Origin: Nocardia amikacinitolerans NBRC 108937
GTDB taxonomy: Bacteria; Actinomycetota; Actinomycetes; Mycobacteriales; Mycobacteriaceae
Length of the DNA: 64,000 nt
Assembly: GCF_001612615.1 (NCBI RefSeq)
Contig: NZ_BDAU01000019.1
Coordinates: 62,001-126,000, forward strand
Reading direction: 5' to 3'
Made by a program: the position numbers and the translations under genes. Under the pieces are notes generated by a model. The model saw nothing but the letters and a program-made list of their open reading frames with translations. It was not told the DNA's origin and ran no database searches. Below, piece by piece: positions 42,437 through 50,859 of this stretch (the first letter of the stretch is position 1; each line of letters opens with the position of its first letter).

Positions 42437-42820
42437 GTGAGCAGTATTCAGGTCGCGGACCAGACGTTCGTCGCCGCCTCGGGCGCGGCGGTCGCCGAAG
42501 TGCTCGAGGGTCCGAACAAATGGCGCCAGTGGTGGCCGGATCTCACCCTCGAGGTGCGGGAGAACCGCGGCGACAAGGGAATTCGCTGGTCGGTCTCCGG
42601 AGCGCTGACGGGCAGCATGGAGGTGTGGCTGGAATCCTCGCTGGACGGGGTCATCCTGCATTACTTCCTGCACTGCGAACCGCAGGGCGCCGAACGGATG
42701 TCGCCGCGCGAGCTGCTCGCCGCCAACCGGGCTCGCCGCGTCGCGGGCAAGAACATGTCTTTCGAGATCAAGGCGAGGCTCGAAGCCGGCCGCCCGGCCG
42801 GGGTGACACCCGCAGCCTGA
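42437..42820 (+). CDS. SRPBCC-fold protein (Rv2186c-like)
   Basis: 127 aa from GTG 42437, with TACGCT 7 nt upstream (leaderless pattern). It has the compact polyketide-cyclase/START-like layout: a first strand with QVADQTFVAA, helix EVLEGPNKWRQWWPDLTLEV, middle strands GIRWSVSGALTGSMEVWLE, and a C-terminal helix RELLAANRARRVAGKNMSFEIKA closing the lipid pocket. Ligand unknown. It precedes a second SRPBCC gene and an ArsA-like ATPase, an order conserved in mycobacteria (Rv2186c-Rv2184c) and suggesting a hydrophobic-ligand or membrane-protein handling pathway. Confidence 0.8.
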   Translation: MSSIQVADQTFVAASGAAVAEVLEGPNKWRQWWPDLTLEVRENRGDKGIRWSVSGALTGSMEVWLESSLDGVILHYFLHCEPQGAERMSPRELLAANRARRVAGKNMSFEIKARLEAGRPAGVTPAA

Positions 42821-42921
42821 GGACCGCGGCGGCCTGACGGCTGCGGCGCAGGGTAGAGAGGATCCGACGACGAGGCTCATACCCCACCCGACCCGCACGG
42901 AGCGAGTCTTACGAGCGACCC

Positions 42922-43014
42922 GTTCGCGGCCGTCTCGCGTCCGAGCGGTCGAAGCGCACGCGCCGCAGGCGCAAGTCTCGACCGCTCGGACGCGAGACAC
43001 CAAGGGCCGCGAAC
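42922..43014. repeat. 93-bp long inverted repeat between the SRPBCC genes
   Basis: A perfect 21-bp arm (42932-42952, with its complement at 42978-42998) encloses a 25-nt loop. An outer 10-bp arm GTTCGCGGCC (42922-42931) pairs with 43005-43014, leaving a 6-nt one-sided bulge. It is the largest hairpin in the window. It may be a terminator, an RNA element or a mobile palindromic repeat. The rest of 42821-43063 shows no gene. Confidence 0.85.
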
Positions 43015-43063
43015 CCGCCGCGCCCGCGCGGCCAATCAACACCGAAAGGAACCGTTGACCACA

Positions 43064-43501
43064 ATGGCCGACCGGACCCAGAGGTCGATCCTCATCGAGG
43101 CCCCCTCGCAGCGGGTGATGGCCGTCATCGCCGATCTGGAGTCCTACCCGGAGTGGGTCTCGGCGGCGAAGTCCGTCGAGGTGCTGGAGAAGGACGCGGC
43201 GGGCCGGGCGCGCACCGCCCGCTTCGTTCTCGACGCGGGCGTCGTCAAGGACACTTACGTGCTGACCTACACCTGGCGCGCCGACGACAAGGCGGTCAGC
43301 TGGAAGCTGATCAGCGGTGAGCTGCAGAAGGCGCAGGACGGGACCTACGAACTCGTCGACCAGCCCGACGGAAGCACCCAGGTGATCTACGAGCTCACCG
43401 TGGATCTCAACATCCCGATGATCGGCATGTTCAAGCGCAAGGCCGAGAAGGTCATCACCGATACGGCGCTGAAGGAACTGAAGAAACGGGTCGAAGGCTG
43501 A
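43064..43501 (+). CDS. SRPBCC-family cyclase/dehydrase-like protein (Rv2185c-like)
   Basis: 145 aa from ATG 43064 (MADRTQRSILIEAP), the position of the mycobacterial start. GAAAGGA lies 14 nt upstream, which could instead serve an in-frame TTG at 43055. Fold landmarks: QRVMAVIADLESYPEWVSAAKSVEVLE, VSWKLISGELQKAQDGTYELV, and the C-terminal helix NIPMIGMFKRKAEKVITDTALKELKKRVEG. It probably binds a lipid or polyketide-like ligand. Its stop forms CTGA with the next gene's probable start. Confidence 0.87.
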   Translation: MADRTQRSILIEAPSQRVMAVIADLESYPEWVSAAKSVEVLEKDAAGRARTARFVLDAGVVKDTYVLTYTWRADDKAVSWKLISGELQKAQDGTYELVDQPDGSTQVIYELTVDLNIPMIGMFKRKAEKVITDTALKELKKRVEG

Positions 43502-44817
43502 CCGGGCAGCGCGAGCCCGGCGAGCGGACCCGGCTCGAACTGTTCGTCGGCAAGGGCGGCGTCGGCAAGACCACCCTGGCCTGCGCCACCGCCATGTCCT
43601 ACGCCCGCGCCGGGCAGACCGTGCTGCTGGCCTCTCTCGATCAGGCGCATTCGCTCGGCGACGCGCTCGGTTTCCGCTTCCCGCACGACCCGGGCACGGT
43701 CACCGGAATCACCAGGGTGCTGCCGGGACTCGACGTCATCGAGGTGGATTCCCTGGCGCTGCTGGAGGATCGGTTTCGCGACGTGACCCGAATGCTGTCG
43801 GCGGGCGGCGCGCACGCGCACGACCACGGCATCGACCTGGCCGCGCTGGACCCCGCCGAGCTGACAGGTCTGCCCGGCGTGCAGGAACTGCTGATGCTGG
43901 TGGAGATCGCCCAGTTCGCCGACGAGAACGAATGGGACGTCGTCGTCGTGGACTGCCCGCCCTCGGCGGACATGCTGCGCATCGTCACCGCGCCCGACAC
44001 GCTGCTCGGTTATCTGGAACGGGTCTGGCCCCCGCACGCGCGGGCGATGAGCACCATCGGCACCGACCTGCGTCGGGCGGTGCTCGCCGCCACCGTCGAC
44101 CGGATCGTCAAGGCCGTCGGCGAGGTGCGCGACCTGCTCGCCGACCACGACCGCACGGGCGCGCGACTGGTCACCGTCGCCGAGCGGGTCGCGCTCGCCG
44201 AGTCGGGGCGGGTGCGTTCGGCGGCCGCGTTGCTCGGGCTGCGACTGGACGCGGTCATCGTCAACAAGGTGCTGCCGCCGATGCCCGAACCGTCCGGCCC
44301 CGCCGAGGAGGCGCACCCCGCGGTGCACTGGTACCACAACCGCAGGGCCGAACAGTTCGACGTGATCGAGGCGCTCGGCAAGGCCATGCGCGACATCCCG
44401 GTGCTGATCGCCCAGCACACCGGCGCGGAACCGGTGGGTCTCGGGTCGCTGCAGGCGCTGTCCTTCGGTGTCGATTCCGCCGCGTCGGACGCCGAAACTG
44501 GACCTATGCTGGGCGACAATCCGGCGGAGGTTCGCACACGTTCCGGTGAACCGGTGGTTCGATTGGAATCGGGCACGGGTCTGCATTCGGTGTACGCGAT
44601 GCGGATGCACCTGCCCGTCGTCGATCCGGCGACGCTGCGACTGGGACGAGTGGAGGACGATTTGATCGTGGGAGCGGACGGGGTGCGGCGCCGGTTGCGT
44701 CTGGCGCCGGTGTTGCGGCGGTGCACAGTCGACGACGCCGAACTCGACAGCGGATACCTGGTCGTCCGATTCCGCCCGGATCCGGACGTGTGGCCGCTGA
44801 CGCCCGAGGGCCGCTGA
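43498..44817 (+). CDS. ArsA/GET3-like ATPase (Rv2184c-like) with a CTG start
   Basis: 439 aa if read from CTG 43498. The deviant Walker A FVGKGGVGKTTLAC lies at about residues 16-29; the switch segment VVVDCPPSADMLRIV (about 151-165) follows. Starting at the first ATG (43594) would delete the Walker A loop, and no ATG, GTG or TTG exists in frame before it. The CTG overlaps the preceding stop as CTGA, mirroring the ATGA/GTGA couplings seen elsewhere here. ArsA/GET3 ATPases load ligands or tail-anchored proteins using ATP. The role with its two SRPBCC neighbours is unknown. Confidence 0.85.
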   Translation: MTGQREPGERTRLELFVGKGGVGKTTLACATAMSYARAGQTVLLASLDQAHSLGDALGFRFPHDPGTVTGITRVLPGLDVIEVDSLALLEDRFRDVTRMLSAGGAHAHDHGIDLAALDPAELTGLPGVQELLMLVEIAQFADENEWDVVVVDCPPSADMLRIVTAPDTLLGYLERVWPPHARAMSTIGTDLRRAVLAATVDRIVKAVGEVRDLLADHDRTGARLVTVAERVALAESGRVRSAAALLGLRLDAVIVNKVLPPMPEPSGPAEEAHPAVHWYHNRRAEQFDVIEALGKAMRDIPVLIAQHTGAEPVGLGSLQALSFGVDSAASDAETGPMLGDNPAEVRTRSGEPVVRLESGTGLHSVYAMRMHLPVVDPATLRLGRVEDDLIVGADGVRRRLRLAPVLRRCTVDDAELDSGYLVVRFRPDPDVWPLTPEGR

Positions 44818-44830
44818 GATGGAGCGCGAG

Positions 44831-46102
44831 ATGTCGGACCCGCACGGCGACGGGTTCAGCGAATTCGCCGAGGAACTGAAGCTGCTGGCGGAAGCGGTGC
44901 TCGAACGCGTCGAACCGGTGCTGCGGCGCAGCGCGACGCAGGGACAGCCGGACTGGTCGGCGTGCAGCTGGTGCCCGGTCTGCGCGGCCGCGGCGCTGGT
45001 GCGCGGGGAACACCACGACGTGGTCGCGGCGATCGCCGATCACGGCACCGCCATCGTCACGGTGCTGCGCGAGGCGCTGGCCGGGGTGCCGGTGGATCCG
45101 CTGCTGCCCGACGACGAGGACTCGGAAAGCGGTGTGCGGCATCGTCATCCGGGTGCGGGGCCGCGATCGGCCGCTCGACATGGCGCCGGGGACGGTTCGA
45201 GTCGGGCGGGTGCCGCGCGGCAGCCTGGTGACCGGCGCACGGGTCCGGGCGACCGGTACGACGCCGAGGACCGCGCGGGCGGACGGGGTACGGATGCATC
45301 CCGGGCCGACCGGCGCGCTGCCGGACACCGTTCGGGAGGACGGGGCACGGGCGCGTCCGGAGACAGCGACCAGCATGCTGCCGGACACCGTTCCGGCGGG
45401 CGGGGCACGGGCGCGTCCGGAGACAGCGACCGGCACGCTGCCGGACACCATTCGGGCGGACGGGGCGCGTCTGGGGACCGCGACCAGCATGCTGCCGGGC
45501 ACCGTCCGGGAGGACGGGGCACGGGCGCGTCCGGAGACAGCGACCAGCACGCCGCCGGACACCGTTCCGGCGGACAGGGCATGGGCGCGTCCGGCGACGG
45601 CGACCAGCGCGCCGCCGGACACCATTCGGGCGCACGGGGTACAGACGCGTCCCAGGACGGTGAGCGGTACGACGCCGGGGCGCGCTCCAGCGGACCGGAC
45701 ACGGATACGTCACGGGCTGGCGACCGGCACGGGGCCGAGGGCGGTCGGGGTGCGGGGCAGCGGCTTGGTCACCAACGCATGAGCTCGGCCGATCGGCACG
45801 AGGTTGGGTCTGTCTCGGGTGGGCGGGGCACGGACTCGCGCCGGGACGGTGACGGGCACGGCAACGCGGCGCGGTCGAGCGGCACGCAGGTCCCTCCGGG
45901 TAGGCGAGACAACACGGAAGGCGACGTGCGCGCCGAAGCTTCCCGCGCCGACAACGAGCGCGGCGACAGCTCCCCCTCCACCGACGCATCGCCGGACCAG
46001 CGCACCACCGCGCCCCTCTCGTCCGACGCGCACTCGGCCAAGCGCCCCGCCGGGAGCAAGCGGTCCGGATACGTCGGTATCCCCGTGACGATCAAGGCAT
46101 GA
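44831..46102 (+). CDS. CxWCPxC protein with a long 20-residue repeat region
   Basis: 423 aa. GGAG lies 6 nt before ATG 44831, favouring it over ATG 44819. A conserved-looking head (residues 1-90) has an amphipathic stretch GFSEFAEELKLLAEAVLERV, then CSWCPVCAAAALVRGEHHDVVAAI: a CxxCPxC knuckle with downstream His residues, probably metal binding. From about residue 140 to 310 the chain is a tandem 20-residue repeat (GHRSGGRGTGASGDSDQHAA). A Ser/Asp/Arg-rich tail follows. The short head would fit the Rv2183c position (~128 aa). The repeats look disordered and recently amplified. It overlaps the ROK kinase by ATGA. Confidence 0.72.
   Translation: MSDPHGDGFSEFAEELKLLAEAVLERVEPVLRRSATQGQPDWSACSWCPVCAAAALVRGEHHDVVAAIADHGTAIVTVLREALAGVPVDPLLPDDEDSESGVRHRHPGAGPRSAARHGAGDGSSRAGAARQPGDRRTGPGDRYDAEDRAGGRGTDASRADRRAAGHRSGGRGTGASGDSDQHAAGHRSGGRGTGASGDSDRHAAGHHSGGRGASGDRDQHAAGHRPGGRGTGASGDSDQHAAGHRSGGQGMGASGDGDQRAAGHHSGARGTDASQDGERYDAGARSSGPDTDTSRAGDRHGAEGGRGAGQRLGHQRMSSADRHEVGSVSGGRGTDSRRDGDGHGNAARSSGTQVPPGRRDNTEGDVRAEASRADNERGDSSPSTDASPDQRTTAPLSSDAHSAKRPAGSKRSGYVGIPVTIKA
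45257..45750 (+). repeat. 60-bp tandem repeats, eight or so units
   Basis: The anchor G(C/A)(T/C)GCCGG recurs at 45317, 45377, 45437, 45491, 45551, 45611 and 45671, with weaker matches near 45257 and 45731. All steps are 60 bp except one of 54 bp. The central units are over 85 % alike by eye. Periods are multiples of three, so all frames on both strands tend to stay open. Confidence 0.92.
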
Positions 46103-47112
46103 CGCACCAGGTGGCAGCCGCGCTCCCGCTGACCGTCGGAATCGACGTCGGCGGCACCAACATTCGCGCCTCGGTGGTGGACGGCGACGGCGAGGTGCTC
46201 GACACCGTGCAGTCGCCGACACCGCACAGCGCACGCGCGCTGGAGGACGCGCTCGACCGCGCCGTGCGCGAGCTGTGCCGCCGCCACCCGATCGGCGCGG
46301 TCGGTCTGGCCGTCGCCGGTTTCATCAACGGTGATCGCTCCTCCGTGCGGTTCGCACCGCACCTGCCCTGGCAGGACGCGCCCGTCGCGGCGCGGCTCGG
46401 CGAGCGTCTCGAGCTGCCGGTCATCCTCGAGCACGACGCCAACGCCGCGGCATGGGCCGAGTACCGGTTCGGCGCGGCGGCGGGCGGGCACAACGTGGTA
46501 CTCGTCGCGATCGGCACCGGCATCGGGGCGGCGCTGCTCATCGAGGGCAAGCTCTATCGCGGCTCGCACGGCGTCGCGCCGGAACTCGGCCATCTGCAGG
46601 TGGTGCCGCAGGGGCGGGTCTGCCCGTGCGGCAAACACGGCTGCTGGGAAAGGTATTGCAGCGGAACGGCGCTCGCCGACACCGCGGTCGAGCTGCTGGC
46701 CACCGACCCGGGGCGCTCGACGGTGCTTGCCAGGGAGGTGTACCGCGATCCCGGTTCGCTCACGGGCCGCCGGGTGGCGGGCGCGGCCCAGGACGGCGAT
46801 CCGGTCGCGCTCGCCGCGATGGCCGATTTCGCGCGCTGGCTCGGTCTCGGGCTCGCGTTCGTCAGCGACATCTTCGATCCCGATCTCATCGTCATCGCGG
46901 GCGGGGTGAGCAGTTCGGCGCCGCTGTTCCTCGACGAGGCGCGCGAGGAGTACGCCCGTGCCCTCACCGGCGCGGGACACCGCCCGCTGGCTCGCATCCG
47001 CACCACCCAGCTCGGCGAAGCGGCGGGCATGATCGGCGCCGCCGAACTGGCCCGCGCGGTGCTCGACGAGCCGGGTCGGCGCCCGTCGCGAGTCGCGCGC
47101 AGCGGGCGCTGA
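46099..47112 (+). CDS. ROK-family sugar kinase (glucokinase-like)
   Basis: 337 aa. Phosphate loop VGIDVGGTNIRASVVD; LEHDANAAAWAE (catalytic Asp); ATP loop VAIGTGIGAALLIEGKLYRG; zinc-binding PELGHLQVV and CPCGKHGCWERYCSG, the full ROK signature with His and three Cys. Glucose (or another hexose) phosphorylation with ATP is likely; the substrate is not decidable. It starts at ATG 46099, overlapping the preceding stop. In M. tuberculosis this slot has no ROK kinase as I recall it, so it is an extra gene of this lineage. Confidence 0.88.
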   Translation: MTHQVAAALPLTVGIDVGGTNIRASVVDGDGEVLDTVQSPTPHSARALEDALDRAVRELCRRHPIGAVGLAVAGFINGDRSSVRFAPHLPWQDAPVAARLGERLELPVILEHDANAAAWAEYRFGAAAGGHNVVLVAIGTGIGAALLIEGKLYRGSHGVAPELGHLQVVPQGRVCPCGKHGCWERYCSGTALADTAVELLATDPGRSTVLAREVYRDPGSLTGRRVAGAAQDGDPVALAAMADFARWLGLGLAFVSDIFDPDLIVIAGGVSSSAPLFLDEAREEYARALTGAGHRPLARIRTTQLGEAAGMIGAAELARAVLDEPGRRPSRVARSGR

Positions 47113-47292
47113 CTTCGGTGCGCAAGGGCACACGCGTTCGAATCAGTCGGCGGCGGAGGGACCTTCGGGAGCCGCTTCTCCCCGATTGTGGTGAGATACA
47201 CCGCTGCGATTGGATGTGATCTCCAGCCAGCGGTAAAGTCGGCAACTGACGCAGGTTGCCCGCTACTATCCCGGTCCCGGGGGAAGGACGTC

Positions 47293-48015
47293 ATGTTCTA
47301 CTGGCTGCTGAAGTTCGTGCTCGTGGGACCCTTCATTCGCTTCTACAATCGGCCGACCGTCGAAGGCGTGGAGAACATCCCGGCGGACGGACCGGCCATC
47401 ATGGCGGGTAATCACCTATCCTTCGCCGACTGGCTGTTCGCTCCGCTGACCAGCCCGCGACGGATCAACTACCTGGCCAAGGCCGAGTACTTCAACACCC
47501 CCGGTCTCAAGGGGCGTCTGCAGAAGTTCTTCTTCAGCGGCACCGGCCAGTACCCGATCGACCGCAGCGGCGCTTCCGCCGCCGAGGACGCGCTGAACGC
47601 CGCGCGCAAGCTGCTCGACGAGGGCCGCCTGGTCGGCCTCTACCCCGAAGGCACCCGCTCCCCCGACGGCCGCCTCTACAAGGGCAAGACCGGGCTGGCC
47701 CGGCTCGCGCTCGAGACCGGCGTGCCCGTCATCCCCGTTGCCGTCATCGGCACCAACGAGGTCTCCCCGCCCGGCCCCTTCAAGTGGCGCCGCCGCAAGG
47801 TCACCATCAAGTACGGCGCCCCCATCGACTTCTCCCGCTACGAGGGCATGAGCGGCAACCGCTTCGTCGAACGCGCCGTCACCGACGAGGTCATGTACGA
47901 GCTCATGCGCCTCAGCGGCCAGGAATACGTCGACGTCTACGCCCACAGCCTCAAGGGCGTCCCCTCCGGCTCGAAACCCGAAGCCCCCCGCATCCCCGAC
48001 ACCGCCGCCAGCTGA
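47293..48015 (+). CDS. 1-acyl-glycerol-3-phosphate acyltransferase family protein (Rv2182c-like)
   Basis: 240 aa from ATG 47293 with GGAAGGA 4 nt upstream. PlsC motifs: AGNHLSFADWLF (NHxSxxD), YPEGTRSPDG (EGTR) and VPVIPVAVIGT. An N-terminal hydrophobic helix (YWLLKFVLVGPFIRFY) attaches it to the membrane. It acylates a lysophospholipid or similar acceptor; in the mycobacterial locus it accompanies PIM-pathway genes. The 180-bp gap before it contains no gene. Confidence 0.92.
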   Translation: MFYWLLKFVLVGPFIRFYNRPTVEGVENIPADGPAIMAGNHLSFADWLFAPLTSPRRINYLAKAEYFNTPGLKGRLQKFFFSGTGQYPIDRSGASAAEDALNAARKLLDEGRLVGLYPEGTRSPDGRLYKGKTGLARLALETGVPVIPVAVIGTNEVSPPGPFKWRRRKVTIKYGAPIDFSRYEGMSGNRFVERAVTDEVMYELMRLSGQEYVDVYAHSLKGVPSGSKPEAPRIPDTAAS

Positions 48016-48025
48016 CCTCCCCCAC

Positions 48026-48064
48026 CGGCCCCGGAGCCCCCAAAGGCCCCGGGGCCGTTGCTTT
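48026..48064 (+). terminator. Terminator after the acyltransferase gene
   Basis: CGGCCCCGG (48026-48034) pairs with CCGGGGCCG (48049-48057), followed by TTGCTTTT. It is one of the few here with a T-run. Confidence 0.78.
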
Positions 48065-48086
48065 TCCACGGCGGTATCGTGGCCCG

Positions 48087-48356
48087 ATGCCGGTGCGTGC
48101 CAAGCTGTGCGGAATCCGGCCGTGCACGTCACCGGCCCCGAGGCCGTCGATATCGCCCGCGCGGCTGCGGCGAATTGCGATGCGGTCCTGCTGGATTCGC
48201 GCACGACCGACCGCCTGGGCGGCACCGGCCGCACCCACGACTGGTCCGTGAGCGCGGCGATCGTCGACGACTTGCGCGCGCTCGGCCGCCCCGTCATCCT
48301 GGCGGGCGGCCTGAACACTCGCCTCGCACACGCGGCAACTCGATCAGGCGTACGAA
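48087..48356 (+). pseudogene. trpF: Remnant of phosphoribosylanthranilate isomerase (TrpF)
   Basis: ATG 48087 opens MPVRAKLCGI, the exact type of TrpF N-terminus. After about 11 codons the frame breaks. From 48110 a second frame carries the C-terminal half: VHVTGPEAVDIA, DAVLLDSRTTDRLGGTGRTH, DW, then PVILAGGLN. About the middle 90 residues are deleted and the end after AGGLN is unrelated. TrpF isomerises phosphoribosylanthranilate. TATCGT lies 6 nt before the ATG, so the promoter and start have outlived the gene. Confidence 0.8.
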
Positions 48357-48443
48357 GGCGCTGCGCGAGGCCGCGGATGACGTTGGTCACAGCGCAAGGC
48401 AACGACAAGGTGTCGGTAAGGCGGGGCGGGGAGACTTCGGGGC

Positions 48444-49208
48444 ATGTTCAAGAAGTTGTTGGCGGCGGCAGGGGTCGGCGGGGCCGAGGTCGAGACCGAG
48501 TTGTTCACGCCGGGGGTGCAGCCGGGCGGGGTGGTCGAAGGCGTGGTTCGGCTGCGCGGCGGGAAGGTCGGGCAGGACATCGCGCAGGTCGCGGTGGAAC
48601 TCGTGACCAGGGCCGAGCAGGAGTACGAGGACCACGAGGGCCTGCGCGACATCGCGTTCGGGCGCACCGGCGTGCACGGTCCGCTGCACCTGCCACCCGG
48701 CGCGGTGCTGGATTTCCGTTTCGCGGCGCGCGCACCGATGGAAACACCGATCACGTTCTACAACGGCAGGCACCTGCCGGGCACGGTGGTCTCGCTGCGC
48801 ACGATCGTGGAGATCCACGGCGCGGTGGACGCCGCCGACACCGACCCGATCGGCGTCGGCGCGCTGCCCGCCCAGCACGTGCTGCTCGCGGCCGTGGAGC
48901 GCTTGGGTTTTCACCTGCGCAGCGCCGACGTGGAGTCGGGCCGGGTGCACAACACCCCGCAGACGTTGCCGTTCTACCAGGAGATCGAGTTCGCCGGTTC
49001 GCCGCACTACCCGCGGCTCAACCAGCTGGAGGTCACCTTCATCGCCACCGAGACCGGCATGAGCGTCGTGCTGGAGGCGGACAAGCGCGGCGGTTGGATC
49101 TCCGAGGGCCGCGACGTCTTCGACGCGCTGTGGGTCGACTACCAGCGGCTCGAGGGCGTCGATTGGGCGGGCGAACTGCACCACCGCCTGGCGCGGCTCG
49201 CGGGCTGA
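48444..49208 (+). CDS. Spo0M-like (SpoOM) arrestin-fold protein
   Basis: 254 aa. It begins MFKKLLAAAGVGGAEVET and continues with VQPGGVVEGVVRLRGGKVGQDI, the signature of the Spo0M family; later LPFYQEIEFAGSPHY and the C-terminal acidic end fit too. Spo0M proteins have two arrestin-like beta-sandwich halves and are linked to sporulation control in Bacillus; in non-sporulating actinobacteria the role is unknown. It has no close operon partner: a trpF relic precedes it and an ABC1 kinase follows after 85 bp. Confidence 0.9.
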   Translation: MFKKLLAAAGVGGAEVETELFTPGVQPGGVVEGVVRLRGGKVGQDIAQVAVELVTRAEQEYEDHEGLRDIAFGRTGVHGPLHLPPGAVLDFRFAARAPMETPITFYNGRHLPGTVVSLRTIVEIHGAVDAADTDPIGVGALPAQHVLLAAVERLGFHLRSADVESGRVHNTPQTLPFYQEIEFAGSPHYPRLNQLEVTFIATETGMSVVLEADKRGGWISEGRDVFDALWVDYQRLEGVDWAGELHHRLARLAG

Positions 49209-49293
49209 GGCCGCGTTGGTAGCCTTGTCACGCACAACGTCGACGCGGGACCACGGGTAGGGGTGGTCTGCTCGGCGTGCGAGTGAGGTGAGC

Positions 49294-50859
49294 ATGGTCC
49301 GCCGCGACACCGGTGGTCGAATTCTGAAGCTGCCCAGGCGTGTCGACGCCGAGCCCGCCGGTGATCCGCCGACGGGCCGGCTCGCCCGCACCACGAAGCT
49401 CGCCGGGCTACCGGTCGCGTTCGCGGGCAGGCGGGTCGCGGGCGCGGGCAAACGCATGCTCGGCCGTCCCGCCGACGAGGTGAATCGCGAGATCCAAGCG
49501 CGGACCGCCCAGCACCTGTTCGACGTGCTCGGCGAGCTCAAAGGCTGCGTGGCGAAGCTCGGACAGCTGATGTCGCTGTACGAGCTGGCGCTGCCCGCCG
49601 ATTTCGCCGCGCCGTACCGCGACGCGCTGAACCAACTACAGGATTCGGCGCCCGCCATGCTGCCCCCGATGGTGCACGCGGCGCTGGCGGCCCAGTTGGG
49701 TCCGGACTGGCGCGAGCTGTTCCTGGAGTTCGAGGACCGGCACGCGGCGGCGGCGTCGGTCGGGCAGGTGCACCGCGCGGTGTGGCACGACGGCCGCCGG
49801 GTGGCCGTGAAGGTGATGTATCCCGGCGCGCGCGAGGCGGTGCTCAGCGATCTGCAAGCGCTGCGCCAGATCGCGCCACTGTTCACCGCGCTGTTGCCCG
49901 GCGCGGATTCGCGCGCGGTGATCGAGGCGCTGTGCGCGTACATCGGCGAGGAGCTCGACTACGAGATCGAGGCCGCGCACCAGCGCAGTTTCGCCGCGGC
50001 CTACGCCGACGACCCCGATTTCGTGGTGCCCGACGTGGTCGCGCAACAGGGCGACGTGCTGATCACCGAATGGCTGGACGGCGTCTCGCTGTCGCGGATG
50101 GTCGCGCAGGGCGCGCCGTTCGACCGCGACCGGATCGGGTTGCTCGTGCTGCGCTTCCTGCTGTCCGGTCCCACGAAAGCCGGTCTGCTGTACGGCGATC
50201 CGCATCCGGGCAATTTCCGCATCATGCCCGACGGCCGACTCGGTGTCGTCGACTTCGGCGCGTGCGCGCCGTTCCCGCCCGGCTACCTGGACGCGCTCAC
50301 CGATATCGCCCGCGCGATCCTCTCCGGCGACCCGACCGACCTGGAGGCCGCGATCCGCCGCCGCGGTTACGTCGAACCGGACCGCGCGCTGGACAGCCAC
50401 ACCGTGCTCGAGCAGCTGGCGCCGATGCGCGACGCCATGCTCGACCCGACCTTCCGCCTGACCACCGACTGGTTGCGCAAGCGAGTCTCGGCGACGGTGG
50501 ATCTGAGCCTGTCCAACGTCATCCGCCAGCTCACCATGCCCGCCGAACACACCCCCATGCTGCGTACCTTTCTCGCGGGCGTCAGCGTGATGTCGCAACT
50601 CCAGCCCGAACTCCCACTGCGCACCGAATGCACCCGCTGGTTCCCGGACGTCATCGCGGCCCTCGGCCTGGACGACGCGAATTCACCATGGATGCCCGAC
50701 CGCCCCACCGAACCACTGCGCCGCCTGAACCCCGTCCGACTGGCGATCGCCCCGACCCCGGACCCCACCCAGCCAACGCCCGGGACGCGCACCGCCCTCG
50801 ACGCGCGAAGTGCTGGTACCACGGACGTTCCGGCAACCAAGCGACCGCCCGAACGCTGA
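49294..50859 (+). CDS. AarF/ABC1/UbiB-type atypical kinase
   Basis: 521 aa from ATG 49294 (GAGG 5 nt upstream; GTG 49288 is an alternative). ABC1 motifs: KxGQ-type GCVAKLGQLMS, AAAASVGQVHRAVWHDGRRVAVKV (Ala-rich loop plus Lys), EELDYEIEAAHQRSF, LLYGDPHPGNF (catalytic), and LGVVDFGACAPF. UbiB-type proteins support isoprenoid-quinone or lipid handling and are ATPases more than kinases. The C-terminal Pro/Thr-rich end (about 485-521) is repeated in degenerate form after the stop. Confidence 0.9.
   Translation: MVRRDTGGRILKLPRRVDAEPAGDPPTGRLARTTKLAGLPVAFAGRRVAGAGKRMLGRPADEVNREIQARTAQHLFDVLGELKGCVAKLGQLMSLYELALPADFAAPYRDALNQLQDSAPAMLPPMVHAALAAQLGPDWRELFLEFEDRHAAAASVGQVHRAVWHDGRRVAVKVMYPGAREAVLSDLQALRQIAPLFTALLPGADSRAVIEALCAYIGEELDYEIEAAHQRSFAAAYADDPDFVVPDVVAQQGDVLITEWLDGVSLSRMVAQGAPFDRDRIGLLVLRFLLSGPTKAGLLYGDPHPGNFRIMPDGRLGVVDFGACAPFPPGYLDALTDIARAILSGDPTDLEAAIRRRGYVEPDRALDSHTVLEQLAPMRDAMLDPTFRLTTDWLRKRVSATVDLSLSNVIRQLTMPAEHTPMLRTFLAGVSVMSQLQPELPLRTECTRWFPDVIAALGLDDANSPWMPDRPTEPLRRLNPVRLAIAPTPDPTQPTPGTRTALDARSAGTTDVPATKRPPER

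Noticed and set aside
45057..45989. Minus-strand frames over the 60-bp repeats
   Set aside because: A 60-bp period keeps all six frames open once one is; the plus-strand frame has the ribosome site and the conserved head.
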